This document shows positions 17,662 to 26,614 of a stretch of DNA of 64,000 nt, piece by piece; position 1 is the stretch's first letter; each line of letters begins with the position of its first letter. Location: positions 186,001 through 250,000 of the forward strand of contig JADLAY010000003.1 in assembly GCA_020849765.1 (NCBI GenBank), written 5' to 3'. The notes beneath the pieces were generated by a model. It saw only the letters and a list, made by a program, of their open reading frames with translations, made no database searches and had not been told where the DNA came from. Position numbers and translations under genes: made by a program. Origin of the DNA: Anaerolineae bacterium. Its GTDB lineage: Bacteria; Chloroflexota; Anaerolineae; Aggregatilineales; Phototrophicaceae.

Positions 17662-17750
17662 GCTATGCGTCCCATGAAGGTTTCATGTCCGTAATAGCAT
17701 AATGGCTCAAGGGGACACATACCAGGGTACACCGCCGTGCCCGCGCGCCA

Positions 17751-19190
17751 TCAAGCGGTCGACTCCGGCTGCAGGATGTAATATGACCCGCGTTTTTCGC
17801 CCAGCTTGCGCAGGATCGACTTCGACACCAGATCGGACAGGTCGCGGCGGATCGTCTCCGGGTGGACGTCGGGATGCATCTGCTGCAGATCGCTGTTGGT
17901 GATGCGCGAGTTGCCGCTCAACAGGTAAACGAGCGCCGTCTCCTGGCGCGGATTGATCGGCTGCTGGCGGTACTCGCCCTTGAGATCGATCGTCGCTTTC
18001 TCTTGCGCAGCCTCGCCCGCCGGCTCTGCATGTTCGGGCTTTTCATTGTGCAGTGTGACGCCAAATCCGCCGGACATCTCCACGAACGACGGCGGGCGCA
18101 GCTGGCGCTCTTCCATCAGCGCCATGACGCGGTCGACGCCATAGCCAAGTCGCTCGATGAAGCCCATATCGGACAGTACCTGCACGATCACCGGGTTGCG
18201 CGAGAAGCGCTCGCTGCGGATGTTGGCGATCGTGATCGGCCCCGGCAGACCGCCAGGGCTGGTGACTTCCATGCGATCCTTGAAGATGAACAGATGGATC
18301 GAATCCCCGGCGATGCTGTAGTCCCGGTGCGCGACGGCATTGACAACCAGCTCGCGCGCCGCTTCTAGCGGATACTCGAACTGCTCGTCGCGCGCCATCG
18401 TCTTGCCAAGCTGGACGCCTTTGCGCAGATGATCGAGCAGGAACGTTTCGGCGCGCCGCAGTTGATCCGGCAGTGAGCCGGTGATATCGATGCGCTCGAA
18501 GTGATCGCCCATCTCGACGCCGGAAAAACGCGTCGCCACAATCTCTGCGCCGCGGACGAAGCGCAGCGGATCTTTGCCGAACAGCAGAATCCCGGCATGG
18601 GTTGGGCGCGCGCGGCCATCCTGCATGACAAGGCAGCCGCGTTTGAGCAGCACCTTGTCGACCTGTGTCTCGCTGATGCCGCTCAGGCTGGCGACGTAGG
18701 CCTTAGCCTTGTCCCAATCGAGATCGTCGAGGCTGGCACCGGCCGCGACTTCCATCTCGAAGCTGGCCTCGCCGCGCTGGATCATCAGGCGGCGCAGGTC
18801 GCGCGGCTTGAGCGAGACGTTCTCGTTGCCCTGGCGCTGCAGGAAACGACCGTCGTAGGCATAGACGTGCGGCAAGCCGGACGGCACGTTGACCACGACG
18901 AAGGCGCGCTCCTGAGTGCGCAGCACGCGCGGCATCGGCACGATCAGGGCCGGGTCGATAGCCAGCGCCGCCTGCAGCACGCGGTCGACCGCGCTTTCCG
19001 TATCACGGACGCCGGTCGTGGAAGCCACGGGACCGACCATGCCGAGTACGAGTGTGCCCCCCGCCGTATTCGCCATCGCCGTCAGGACGGCGGCAATCGT
19101 CTCCAGGGCGGCATTTTCACCCAGCCAATCGAGCTTCGTCCCCCTGCCCTGTTTGACCAACTGGAGTAGATCATCGCCTTCCGCGTTCAA
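17751..19190 (-). CDS. AlbA_2 (Schlafen-type) ATP-binding putative transcriptional regulator
   Basis: 479 residues starting from a TTG that overlaps the stop of lon by 4 bases (TTGA). The N-terminal part (about 5-130) fits the AlbA_2/Schlafen-type domain, including the conserved FANTAGGxLVxG-like pattern, here MANTAGGTLVLGM. The middle contains an HATPase_c_4-like helix EAARELVVNAVAHRDYS and the segment NPVIVQVLSDMGFIERLGYGVDRV typical of this family. The C-terminal 70 residues look like a winged helix (NSRITNSDLQQM, HPETIRRDLSDLV). Proteins of this layout are annotated as ATP-binding regulators, sometimes tied to phage defence or stress control, but their biochemical role is poorly known. 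Translational coupling to lon suggests joint control of stress proteolysis. Confidence 0.8.
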   Translation of the reverse strand: MNAEGDDLLQLVKQGRGTKLDWLGENAALETIAAVLTAMANTAGGTLVLGMVGPVASTTGVRDTESAVDRVLQAALAIDPALIVPMPRVLRTQERAFVVVNVPSGLPHVYAYDGRFLQRQGNENVSLKPRDLRRLMIQRGEASFEMEVAAGASLDDLDWDKAKAYVASLSGISETQVDKVLLKRGCLVMQDGRARPTHAGILLFGKDPLRFVRGAEIVATRFSGVEMGDHFERIDITGSLPDQLRRAETFLLDHLRKGVQLGKTMARDEQFEYPLEAARELVVNAVAHRDYSIAGDSIHLFIFKDRMEVTSPGGLPGPITIANIRSERFSRNPVIVQVLSDMGFIERLGYGVDRVMALMEERQLRPPSFVEMSGGFGVTLHNEKPEHAEPAGEAAQEKATIDLKGEYRQQPINPRQETALVYLLSGNSRITNSDLQQMHPDVHPETIRRDLSDLVSKSILRKLGEKRGSYYILQPESTA

Positions 19191-21637
19191 ATCTCATTCA
19201 TCCCCTCTGCTTCGGCCTGCGCCTTTTCTTTCTCCTGGCGAATCTGATCGAGCTTACGCATCCCCAGACCGGGGCCTTCGAGCAGCATGATGTCGATGAC
19301 TTCTTGCATATCACTGACGAAGATCACGTTGAGATCCGCAAGCGCAGTCTTCGGGATATCTTCGAGGTCGCGCGCGTTTTGCTTGGGCAGAATCACGTTC
19401 TTGACCCGCGCACGCCGCGCGGCCAGCACTTTCTCTTTGATTCCGCCCACGGGCAGCACTTTGCCGCGCAGGGTGATCTCGCCGGTCATGGCGTAGTTGC
19501 TGCGCGCTTTACGCTCGGTGAAGGCGGAGATCATGGCTGTAGCGAGAGCAATGCCCGCGGAGGGGCCTTCCTTGGGGACGGCGCCTTCCGGGATATGGAT
19601 GTGAATATCGAAGGCGTCGAAATCGTCGTGCGGGATGCCCAGGTCTTCGGCGCGCGCCCGCATGTAGCTAAGCGCCGCCTGGGCCGATTCCTGCATGATG
19701 TCACCCAGCGATCCCGTCAGAGTCAGCCCGCCTTTGCCCGGCAGCACCGACGCCTCGACGATCAGCACGTCGCCGCCGACAGGCGTCCAGGCCAGACCAG
19801 TGACGACGCCGACCTCGTCCTCCTCGTTGACGCGCATCTCCTCGAACTGCGGCGGCCCCAGGTAGCGATGAATGTGATCGGCGTCGATGGTCTGCGGGTG
19901 ACGCTTGTTCTCGGCGGTCAGGCGCGCGACCTTGCGGCATACGTTGGCGATCTCGCGCTCCAGGTTGCGGACGCCCGCCTCGTAGGTGTACTCGCGGATG
20001 ATCGTCTGCAGCGCCGGTGTGGAAATCTTGAGCGACGTCTTATCCAGCCCGTGGAATTCGAGCTGGCGCGGGATCAGGAACAGGCGCGCGATGGCAACCT
20101 TTTCTTCTTCGGTGTAGCTGCCAAACTCGATCACCTCCAGCCGGTCGAGCAGCGCTGGCGGCAGCGGATCGAGATCGTTGGCGGTGGTGATGAACAGCAC
20201 CTTGGACAGATCGTAGGGCACGTCGAGATAGTGGTCGAAGAAGGCGTTGTTCTGCTCCGGATCGAGCACCTCGAGCATGGCCGCCGACGGATCGCCGCGG
20301 AAATCCGCGCCTAGCTTGTCGATCTCATCGAGCATGAAGACGGGGTTGACTGTCCCCGCGCGGCGCATGGTCTGCACGATGCGGCCCGGCAGCGCACCGA
20401 TGTAAGTGCGGCGATGGCCGCGGATCTCCGCCTCGTCGCGGACGCCGCCGAGGCTGACGCGCACGAACTGGCGACCCAGCGCGCGCGCAATGCTCTTGCC
20501 AAGCGAAGTCTTGCCCACGCCGGGCGGCCCGACGAAGCACAGGATCGGTGAGTTGCGCTTGTCCCCGGCCAGCTTGCGCACGGCGATGTACTCCAGGATG
20601 CGATCTTTGACCTTGGGCAGACCGTAATGATCCTCTTCCAGGACTTTGTGCGCATGGGTCAGGTCGAGGATGTCTTCGCTCGTCTGCGTCCACGGCACGG
20701 ATGTCAGCCAGTCGATGTAGGCGCGCACCATGCCGACTTCCGGCGCCAGCGGTGACATGAGCGACAGGCGCGAGAATTCCTTGGTCGCCTTCTCGTTCAC
20801 CTCTGGCGGCAGGTCAGCCTGAACGATCTGCTCGCGCACGTCGTTCAGCTCTTGCTGGAAGATGTCCGCCTCGCCGAGTTCGGTCTGAATCACGCGCATC
20901 TGCTCGCGCAGATAAACTTCGCGCTGCTCGCGATCCATCTCTTTCTGGATCTGGCTGGCGATCTCATCCTTGAGTTCGAGCATGCTCAGTTCCTGACCGA
21001 GCAGGATCGCCACGTGATGCAGCCGCTTATCCGCGTCGATCGCTTCCAGGACACGCATACGGTCTTCGAAATTGATCGAGAGCGTGGACGTGATCACGTC
21101 CGAAAGCACACCCGGATCATCCGCGTTGAGGATGTGAATGATGACGTCTTCCGGGATCGAATCGTTCAATTCGGTCACGCGGCGGTAAAGATTGATGACC
21201 GCCTGCATCATCGCCTTGGTTTCCTGCGTCGGCTCCTGATCCTCGTCGATCGGGCGCGCCTTCACGCGCAGGTACGGCTCATCCTGGACGTAATCGACCA
21301 CTTCGACGCGCCGCCGTCCCTGCACCAGTACATTGAGCGTGCCATCTGGCAGTCGCAGCAAGCGCAGCACCGACGCCTCGACGGCGATGGTCGGCAGTTC
21401 AGGTCGATCCGTCTCTGCCTCCTCGTGCAAAGGCAGGACGACGATCGTCTCACGCTTGAGCTTGGCCGTCTCCACGGCCTCGCGAGACTCAACCGTATCG
21501 ACGGGCGTAACCGTGATGACGCCAGGAAACAAAACCGAGCCGCTCAAGACGAGCGCGGGGCGCATGAACGTGCCGTCGCGTCCAATTCTTGCGAGCTTGA
21601 TCTGCGGAAAGTCCTGAGAACCTGTCGAATTTGGCAA
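19187..21637 (-). CDS. lon: ATP-dependent Lon protease
   Basis: 816 residues, the usual length for bacterial LonA. The N-terminal substrate-binding domain (about 15-215) is followed by a coiled region, then the AAA+ module with Walker [10 protein letters not shown] near residue 370 and Walker [11 protein letters not shown]. The proteolytic domain has the Ser of KEGPSAG near residue 692 and the Lys of GGIKEKV near 734. It degrades misfolded and regulatory proteins in the cytoplasm. The start is a TTG with the site AGGTGA six bases upstream. A promoter candidate with 18-base spacing lies at 21688-21717. Its 3' end overlaps the AlbA_2-type regulator gene by 4 bases, an arrangement worth checking in relatives. 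Confidence 0.97.
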   Translation of the reverse strand: MPNSTGSQDFPQIKLARIGRDGTFMRPALVLSGSVLFPGVITVTPVDTVESREAVETAKLKRETIVVLPLHEEAETDRPELPTIAVEASVLRLLRLPDGTLNVLVQGRRRVEVVDYVQDEPYLRVKARPIDEDQEPTQETKAMMQAVINLYRRVTELNDSIPEDVIIHILNADDPGVLSDVITSTLSINFEDRMRVLEAIDADKRLHHVAILLGQELSMLELKDEIASQIQKEMDREQREVYLREQMRVIQTELGEADIFQQELNDVREQIVQADLPPEVNEKATKEFSRLSLMSPLAPEVGMVRAYIDWLTSVPWTQTSEDILDLTHAHKVLEEDHYGLPKVKDRILEYIAVRKLAGDKRNSPILCFVGPPGVGKTSLGKSIARALGRQFVRVSLGGVRDEAEIRGHRRTYIGALPGRIVQTMRRAGTVNPVFMLDEIDKLGADFRGDPSAAMLEVLDPEQNNAFFDHYLDVPYDLSKVLFITTANDLDPLPPALLDRLEVIEFGSYTEEEKVAIARLFLIPRQLEFHGLDKTSLKISTPALQTIIREYTYEAGVRNLEREIANVCRKVARLTAENKRHPQTIDADHIHRYLGPPQFEEMRVNEEDEVGVVTGLAWTPVGGDVLIVEASVLPGKGGLTLTGSLGDIMQESAQAALSYMRARAEDLGIPHDDFDAFDIHIHIPEGAVPKEGPSAGIALATAMISAFTERKARSNYAMTGEITLRGKVLPVGGIKEKVLAARRARVKNVILPKQNARDLEDIPKTALADLNVIFVSDMQEVIDIMLLEGPGLGMRKLDQIRQEKEKAQAEAEGMNEI

Positions 21638-21687
21638 GGGGCGTCACCTATTGATTCGAAGTCGAGAATGGGGAAATAGAGGAAATC

Positions 21688-21717
21688 ATTGTAGCGCAAA
21701 AACGTCTCCGTCGGCAA
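21688..21717 (-). promoter_or_regulatory. candidate sigma-70 promoter of lon
   Basis: On the - strand the -35 TTGCCG (21712-21717) and -10 TACAAT (21688-21693) are separated by 18 bases, with the TTG start about 45 bases downstream of the predicted transcript start. No CIRCE-type heat-shock inverted repeat (TTAGCACTC arms) is seen nearby. Confidence 0.5.
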
Positions 21718-21798
21718 AGCATTGGGAAAGCGCGGGTAGCGGCGACGCAGGCCTTCGGCTAGACTTGCAGCGCTCGTCAACAAGGGTTTCAGGTAGGT

Positions 21799-23184
21799 AT
21801 GCGTCTTCCAGGCTGGTTGATCATTCTTGCGGCAATCGCCACGGCTGCGATTGCCATCGTCGCGGGTGCTCTGCTCTTGATGCCGCCGCGCCCGTTGATC
21901 GTCGAGGCGAGCTTCCGCCCAGAGACGATCACCCCGAATGCCGACGGCAGCGACGACATCACCGAATTCACTTACGTTCTGTCTCGCAACGCCGACGTCA
22001 CGATCACGTTGGAAGGTGAAGATGGTCGCATCTTCACGTTTCGCCAGGATGCGCGGCGTATCGCGAATGAATATCACGTCAATTTCAGCGGCGTCGTCGA
22101 CGGCTACACAGCGCCGGATGAGGACATCGACGGCGAAGTGCTGCGCCGCCTGATGCCGGACGGCGTCTACACCTGGCGGCTGACTGCGATAGCCGAAAAT
22201 GGCGAACAGGATGTACGGACAGGCACGCTGACGATCCAGGATGGCGATGCGCCGCTGCCGGAGATCACCGCCTTCGACATCGACCCCGTCGTCTTCACGC
22301 CCAATCAGGACGGCATCAGCGACCGGACGCAGATCAACGTCTTCACGACCAAGCCCTCTGAATTGTCCGTCTACCTGCTCGGCGCGGACAACCAGCCGAT
22401 CTACATCCCGGCGCGTGTCGAAGATGTGCGCATCGGCGAAGCGGGCATGCATCCCTACGACTACGAAGGCGGCGTCGATCGCGGTGTTGACCCACCGGTG
22501 GATGGCGACTACGCGGTCGTCGCGCTGGCGCGAGATGCGGTCGGCCAGGAAGTGCAGCGCACAGGCAGCCTGACGATCGAGCGCGGTGGCAAGCCCTTCG
22601 GCCAGATCGTGCCGCAGGCCAACGGCGCGACCGTCATCTATGCGACGGCACCCTGGGAGGAACGTTTCGCCAGCGAGCGCGATCAATTGGGCGAGATCAT
22701 CGCCGAGCCGGATGATCCGCAAGACCTGAACATGAATGCGCTGACGATCCCGGTTGGCGATCTGCTCATTTTCAAGCTGACGGTCGAAAATGTGGGCCGC
22801 GTGCCTCTGCGCACGACCGGCCCGGAACCCGGCACCGTCTATGATTGGACGCAGCGCGCCGCCACTTTTGGCCTCTATGACGAATCCGGCGCCTGGCGCA
22901 TCGGCATCGACTGCACGACCGCAGCCAGCGACTACCCCTGGCGTTGGGCGCTGGGCGCGGATGACGTGCTCGTCACCGAGACCGACCCGGCGACCGGCGA
23001 AGTCTTCCGCTATCTGCCGGTCGGGGCGACGAGCGTCGTCTGGGGCGCGGTGCGTATGAGCGTGCTTGAAGCGCGCAATCCGCAGAACTGCTGGGCGGGT
23101 TTGATCCACGAAGACGTGGAAGTGACCAACCAGAACATCGGGCCGCGCAGCATCGAACTGGTCGCCCTCGACGACGATGCTTGA
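21799..23184 (+). CDS. membrane-anchored protein with two FlgD-like Ig repeats
   Basis: 461 residues with an N-terminal transmembrane anchor (about residues 5-30) after the site AGGTAGGT. Two copies of a FlgD/CHU-type Ig-like pattern follow: one starts at ETITPNADGSDDITEFTY, the other at PVVFTPNQDGISDRTQINVF. Both contain the typical TPNxDGxxD signature followed by strands (ITLEGEDG, VYLLGADN). The C-terminal 180 residues form a separate soluble region with two cysteines that I do not recognise. In other phyla these folds are found on flagellar-hook scaffolds and secreted surface proteins; the role here is unknown. It is first in a coupled set with a PhnD-like lipoprotein and two glycosyltransferases. 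Confidence 0.72.
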   Translation: MRLPGWLIILAAIATAAIAIVAGALLLMPPRPLIVEASFRPETITPNADGSDDITEFTYVLSRNADVTITLEGEDGRIFTFRQDARRIANEYHVNFSGVVDGYTAPDEDIDGEVLRRLMPDGVYTWRLTAIAENGEQDVRTGTLTIQDGDAPLPEITAFDIDPVVFTPNQDGISDRTQINVFTTKPSELSVYLLGADNQPIYIPARVEDVRIGEAGMHPYDYEGGVDRGVDPPVDGDYAVVALARDAVGQEVQRTGSLTIERGGKPFGQIVPQANGATVIYATAPWEERFASERDQLGEIIAEPDDPQDLNMNALTIPVGDLLIFKLTVENVGRVPLRTTGPEPGTVYDWTQRAATFGLYDESGAWRIGIDCTTAASDYPWRWALGADDVLVTETDPATGEVFRYLPVGATSVVWGAVRMSVLEARNPQNCWAGLIHEDVEVTNQNIGPRSIELVALDDDA

Positions 23185-24236
23185 GACGAACGTGGTTGTC
23201 AGCAGCCGAATTCGACCGTACGATCCGGTTAGGACTCAGCGCATTCTCGACGAGGGGGTGCAGTATTAAACCGAAGTCGATCTTATTCCGCGCAGCTTTG
23301 GGCTGGCTGGCTCTGACATTGGCCGCGTGCGGCGGGGCTGCCGCGCCGACGGCTGTGCCCACGATCACGCCGACGCCGCGTTCGACTCCCCTGCCGATGA
23401 GCGCGACCGCCATCCCGCTGGGAAATGAAGAACGCCCGCTGCGCCTGGCCATTGTCGCCGACGAAGAGGCTGTGAGCGAAGCGATCGCCACCGCCGAGAC
23501 CGCCTTGCTCGAACAGGCGAGACTCGCCGTCGAGTTCGTCCCGGTCGAGACGCAGGCTGACGCCATCGCCGCCTTGTGCGCTTCGCCGGGCGGCACCGTC
23601 ACCGCAGCATGGCTGAACGGGCTTGGCTACGCCGCGGCCCAGGCGCTCGGCTGCGGTGATGCCGCCCTTGTCGCTGAACACCGGACGCTGAGCGGCCTCA
23701 GCGCGACTGAGACAATCAACCTGGTCGTCGCCGCATCCTCAGACAGCGAGGCGGTCAGCGACCTGATCGGCGGTAGCTTCTGCCGCATCAGCGCGACCGA
23801 TAGCGACACCTGGCTGATTCCGTCGATCCTGCTTCAGGCCAACGGCGTCGATCCGCTCAACGATCTGGACTCGGTGGAAGACTACGATGACATCGCCAGC
23901 CTGCTGGCCGCCGTCGCATCCGGCGATTGTGATGCAGCCGCCATCCCGCAATCAGCCTTGGATGAAGACGAAAGCGCTGCGAGCAATCTGACGACGCTGG
24001 CGAGTGTGGACGTCGTGCGCGCGGTGCTCGTCTATCCGCAAGAAGTGAACCTGACCACGCGCGATCGGATGAATCAGGCGCTGACGACCATCGCCATCGG
24101 CGTCGACAGCGCCGAAGCGCTGCAAACCCTGATCGGGTCTGGCAGCCTGCGCCCGGCAGAAGCGAGCGATTTCGAATCGCTGGACGAATTGCTCAGCCAG
24201 GCGGGTATCGATCTGGAGCAGTTCGGCACTCCATGA
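23181..24236 (+). CDS. PhnD-like substrate-binding lipoprotein
   Basis: The frame opens with a TTG at 23181 that overlaps the preceding stop (TTGA). The first 28 residues from there do not look like a signal peptide. A better start is ATT at 23265, preceded by GAGGGGG (23253-23258), which gives KPKSILFRAALGWLALTLAACGG, a proper lipoprotein signal with a cysteine lipobox. The mature protein, after a TPTPR linker, resembles phosphonate/PhnD-type ABC substrate-binding proteins (LRLAIVADEEAV, FVPVETQADAIAAL, SFCRISATDSDTWLIPSILL). No ABC permease or ATPase is adjacent, so it may act alone as a sensor or with a distant transporter. Both boundary genes overlap it. Confidence 0.68.
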   Translation: MRRTWLSAAEFDRTIRLGLSAFSTRGCSIKPKSILFRAALGWLALTLAACGGAAAPTAVPTITPTPRSTPLPMSATAIPLGNEERPLRLAIVADEEAVSEAIATAETALLEQARLAVEFVPVETQADAIAALCASPGGTVTAAWLNGLGYAAAQALGCGDAALVAEHRTLSGLSATETINLVVAASSDSEAVSDLIGGSFCRISATDSDTWLIPSILLQANGVDPLNDLDSVEDYDDIASLLAAVASGDCDAAAIPQSALDEDESAASNLTTLASVDVVRAVLVYPQEVNLTTRDRMNQALTTIAIGVDSAEALQTLIGSGSLRPAEASDFESLDELLSQAGIDLEQFGTP

Positions 24237-25153
24237 CCGATCTCGCCGTCGTCATCGTCACCTGGAACGTCCGCGAACTGGCGCTGGAAGCCGTCCGCAG
24301 CCTGCTGGCGGATGTCGAAGCGCACGGGCCGCAAACGGATGTCTACGTGGTCGACTGCGCCTCGCACGACGGGACAGCGACAGCGATCCAGGCCGCCTTC
24401 CCGTCGGTGCACGTCATCGCCAGCGCTGAAAACCTCGGCTTTGGCCGCGGCAACAACCTCGGCATGCGCGAGGCGGGCATCGGCGGCAGCACGCCACCCA
24501 AGGCCGTCTACCTGCTCAACCCCGATACGATCACGCAGCCGGGCGCAACGCGTCAGCTCTACGATGCCCTGATAGCCGACCCGCGCAACGGTCTGGTTGG
24601 CGCGCAGCTCAGCTTCGGCGACGGCAGCTTCCAGCATGGTGCGTTCGCGTTTCCCGGCCTGCGCCAGTTGTGGGTCGAGTTCTTCCCGACGCCGGGACGT
24701 CTGATCGAAGGCCGCTTCAACGGCCGTTACCCACGTGCCCTCTATGCTGCCGGGCAGCCATTCGAGGTCGATTTCGTACTCGGCGCGACGATGATGCTGC
24801 GCCGCGAAGTCATTGAGCAGACGGGCATGTTCGACGAGCAGTTCTTCATGTACTGCGAAGAGATCGATTGGGCCTGGCGCATCAAGCGCGCCGGATGGCG
24901 GGCCCTGTGCGTGCCAGAAGCTCACGTGACGCACCTGGGCGGGCAGAGCACAGGTCAGGTGCGCCCGCAAAGCGTGATCAACCTGTGGACGAGCAGGCTG
25001 CGTCTGTACAAGAAACACCAGCCGGCCTGGAAGTACTGGGCCGCGCGCCAGTTGATCATGCGTGGGATGCAGCGCAACCTTGGCGAGAAAGATCTGCCGC
25101 CGGAAGTGGCCGACGCCTACCGGACGGTCTACCAATTGGCGCGTACCCCATGA
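24233..25153 (+). CDS. family 2 glycosyltransferase (rhamnosyltransferase-like)
   Basis: 306 residues; the start overlaps the previous stop by 4 bases (ATGA). The GT-A fold begins with LAVVIVTWNVRELALEAV, followed by VYVVDCASHDGTA and the metal-binding region PDTITQPGA within YLLNPDT. The segment NLGFGRGNNLGMREA is the usual mark of WbbL/rhamnosyltransferase-like GT2 enzymes. The FDEQFFMYCEEIDWAWRIKRAGW motif carries the catalytic-base E/D-D-W element. It probably adds a sugar from an NDP donor to a cell-surface glycan precursor at the cytoplasmic face. It is coupled to a second GT2 gene, so the two may act in sequence. Confidence 0.9.
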   Translation: MTDLAVVIVTWNVRELALEAVRSLLADVEAHGPQTDVYVVDCASHDGTATAIQAAFPSVHVIASAENLGFGRGNNLGMREAGIGGSTPPKAVYLLNPDTITQPGATRQLYDALIADPRNGLVGAQLSFGDGSFQHGAFAFPGLRQLWVEFFPTPGRLIEGRFNGRYPRALYAAGQPFEVDFVLGATMMLRREVIEQTGMFDEQFFMYCEEIDWAWRIKRAGWRALCVPEAHVTHLGGQSTGQVRPQSVINLWTSRLRLYKKHQPAWKYWAARQLIMRGMQRNLGEKDLPPEVADAYRTVYQLARTP

Positions 25154-25920
25154 CCATGCTGGCTGGCGTGACTCTGACTTACAACGAAGCTGCCCACGTC
25201 GCGGACTGTGTGGATACGCTGCGCTTCTGTGACTCGATCGTCGTCTTCGACTCGTTCAGCAGCGACGACACGGCCAAACTGGCGACGGAAGCGGGCGCGC
25301 GCGTGATCCAGCACCAGTTCACCGATTATGCCAGCCAGCGCAACGCCGCACTGCAAGCGATGGATGGCGTGGCGGATTGGGTGCTGTTCGTCGATGCGGA
25401 TGAGCGCGTCACGCCGGAGCTGGCCGCCGAGGTGCGCCGTGTAATCGACCAGCCGGGCTACGCCGCCTGGCAGATCCCGCGTCACAACTACATCTTCGGC
25501 AAGCTGACGCAGGGCGCGGGCTGGTATCCCGATTACCAGACGCGGCTGCTGCGAATCGGCAAAGCGCATTACGATCCCGACCGCCCCGTTCATGAGACGG
25601 CGGTGCTGGACGGCAAGCTCGGTTCGACGGAGCATCCGTTCATCCATTACAACTATCGCGATCCGGCGCATTTCGCCGAGAAACAGCGTCGTTACAGCGC
25701 CTATGACGCGCAGATCCTATACGATCAGGGGATGCAACCGCGTCTGCGCCAGTTGATCAGCATGCCGCTGCGCCAGTTCTGGTGGCGCTTCGTCACACTC
25801 AAGGGCTATCGCGATGGCTTGCACGGGCTTCATCTCAGCGCGTTGATGGCCTGGTACGAACTGCGCAAGTATCGCCTGCTTCACCGGCTGTGGGCGAAGA
25901 ATCAAACAGGGCGCGGATAG
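25150..25920 (+). CDS. family 2 glycosyltransferase (KdtX/LPS-core-like)
   Basis: 256 residues from the ATG at 25150, which overlaps the stop of the preceding GT2 by 4 bases. The open frame continues upstream inside that gene, but the conserved GT2 start VTLTYNEAAHVADC begins just after this ATG. Other motifs: VVFDSFSSDDTAKLA, YASQRNAALQ and the DxD-type FVDADERV. This pattern (short NE, then FSSDDT, then DADER) is that of the WaaE/KdtX and TPR-type GT2 group. It lacks membrane helices at the N-terminus; a C-terminal region with R/W-rich patches may contact the membrane. The stop codon lies inside a terminator hairpin. Confidence 0.88.
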   Translation: MTMLAGVTLTYNEAAHVADCVDTLRFCDSIVVFDSFSSDDTAKLATEAGARVIQHQFTDYASQRNAALQAMDGVADWVLFVDADERVTPELAAEVRRVIDQPGYAAWQIPRHNYIFGKLTQGAGWYPDYQTRLLRIGKAHYDPDRPVHETAVLDGKLGSTEHPFIHYNYRDPAHFAEKQRRYSAYDAQILYDQGMQPRLRQLISMPLRQFWWRFVTLKGYRDGLHGLHLSALMAWYELRKYRLLHRLWAKNQTGRG

Positions 25921-25942
25921 TTCCGCGCCCTGCACTGTTTAC
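25905..25942. terminator. terminator hairpin overlapping the end of the second GT2 gene
   Basis: A perfect 11-bp stem CAGGGCGCGGA/TCCGCGCCCTG (25907-25917 and 25922-25932) with a four-base loop that includes the TAG stop. A short CACTGTTT follows. It lies between convergent units, GT2 (+) and hpf (-), and may act in both directions. Confidence 0.7.
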
Positions 25943-25984
25943 ACTCCGAGTGTTTCAAACGCTGCAAACTGTATCGCTTGACCT

Positions 25985-26587
25985 TTACTCCAGGATCGGC
26001 ACGAGCACGCCGTAGTCGCCGGTCGTGCGCTTATACAGCACATTCACACTGCCTGTAGCGGAATCATAGAACAAGAAGAAGGTGTGGCCGAGCAGTTCCA
26101 TCTGGTCGACCGCTTCTTGCTCTGTCATGGCCGTGACGGAGATCTCCTTGCGCCGCACAATCTCAGGCTCAAACCCATCGGCGACTGGCGCCGTCGTGTA
26201 TTCTTCTTGTGGGATGTCCTCCGCCATCTCCAGTTCTTCGACCGTCGGTGTGAAGCGCTCGGAATAGCGCGACCCGCCCTTGCGCGAGCGTTTGCCCTTG
26301 AAGCGCTCAATGCGCCGGTACATGTTGTCGATGGCGCTGCTGACAATCGCCTGCAAGTCATCGCCCGGGCCGCGCTCCTCCGCACGCAAGATGGCGCCCC
26401 TGGCATGACGAACAGTGAGCTGCGCAACCAGGAGATCTTCGCCTCGTCTGGTGTGCTCACGCGTAAGCTCCAGGCGCACGTCCGTGATGTTGGGTAAGAA
26501 GCGATCCAGTCGTTCGAGTTTGCGCCGCGCATAGTCTTCTACACGCTCGCTTATCTTGATACCACGACCATGAATCTGAACTTCCAT
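25985..26587 (-). CDS. hpf: long-form ribosome hibernation promoting factor
   Basis: 200 residues. The N-terminal HPF/RaiA domain (about 1-105) begins MEVQIHGRGIKISERVEDYARRKLERLDRF and contains DVRLELTREH. The C-terminal dimerisation domain (about 145-200) has EIVRRKEISVTAMTEQEAV and QMELLGHTFFLFYDSATG. This two-domain long form dimerises 70S ribosomes into 100S particles in resting cells. The ATG at 26587 has a very good ribosome site (AAGGAGATA). It lies 27 bases after comF on the same strand and ends before the convergent terminator. The short upstream gap has only a GATAAT-like -10, so it may share the comF transcript. Confidence 0.95.
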   Translation of the reverse strand: MEVQIHGRGIKISERVEDYARRKLERLDRFLPNITDVRLELTREHTRRGEDLLVAQLTVRHARGAILRAEERGPGDDLQAIVSSAIDNMYRRIERFKGKRSRKGGSRYSERFTPTVEELEMAEDIPQEEYTTAPVADGFEPEIVRRKEISVTAMTEQEAVDQMELLGHTFFLFYDSATGSVNVLYKRTTGDYGVLVPILE

Positions 26588-26614
26588 GATTATCTCCTTA
26601 CAATCGCATTATCT

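Noticed and set aside
16168..17694. Open frame of 508 codons on the + strand opposite the propeller lipoprotein
   Set aside because: It is Arg/Asp-rich with no recognisable domain, and the - strand gene has a signal peptide and repeated blades.
21638..21798. Heat-shock (CIRCE) operator upstream of lon
   Set aside because: No TTAGCACTC-type inverted repeat was found; only a sigma-70-like promoter is visible.
21544..23109. Open frame of 521 codons on the - strand opposite the FlgD-like gene
   Set aside because: It overlaps the lon start region and a + strand gene with clear repeats and a ribosome site; the composition is typical of an antisense frame.
24074..25135. Open frame of 353 codons on the - strand opposite the first glycosyltransferase
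   Set aside because: The + strand GT2 motifs are unambiguous and this frame shows none.
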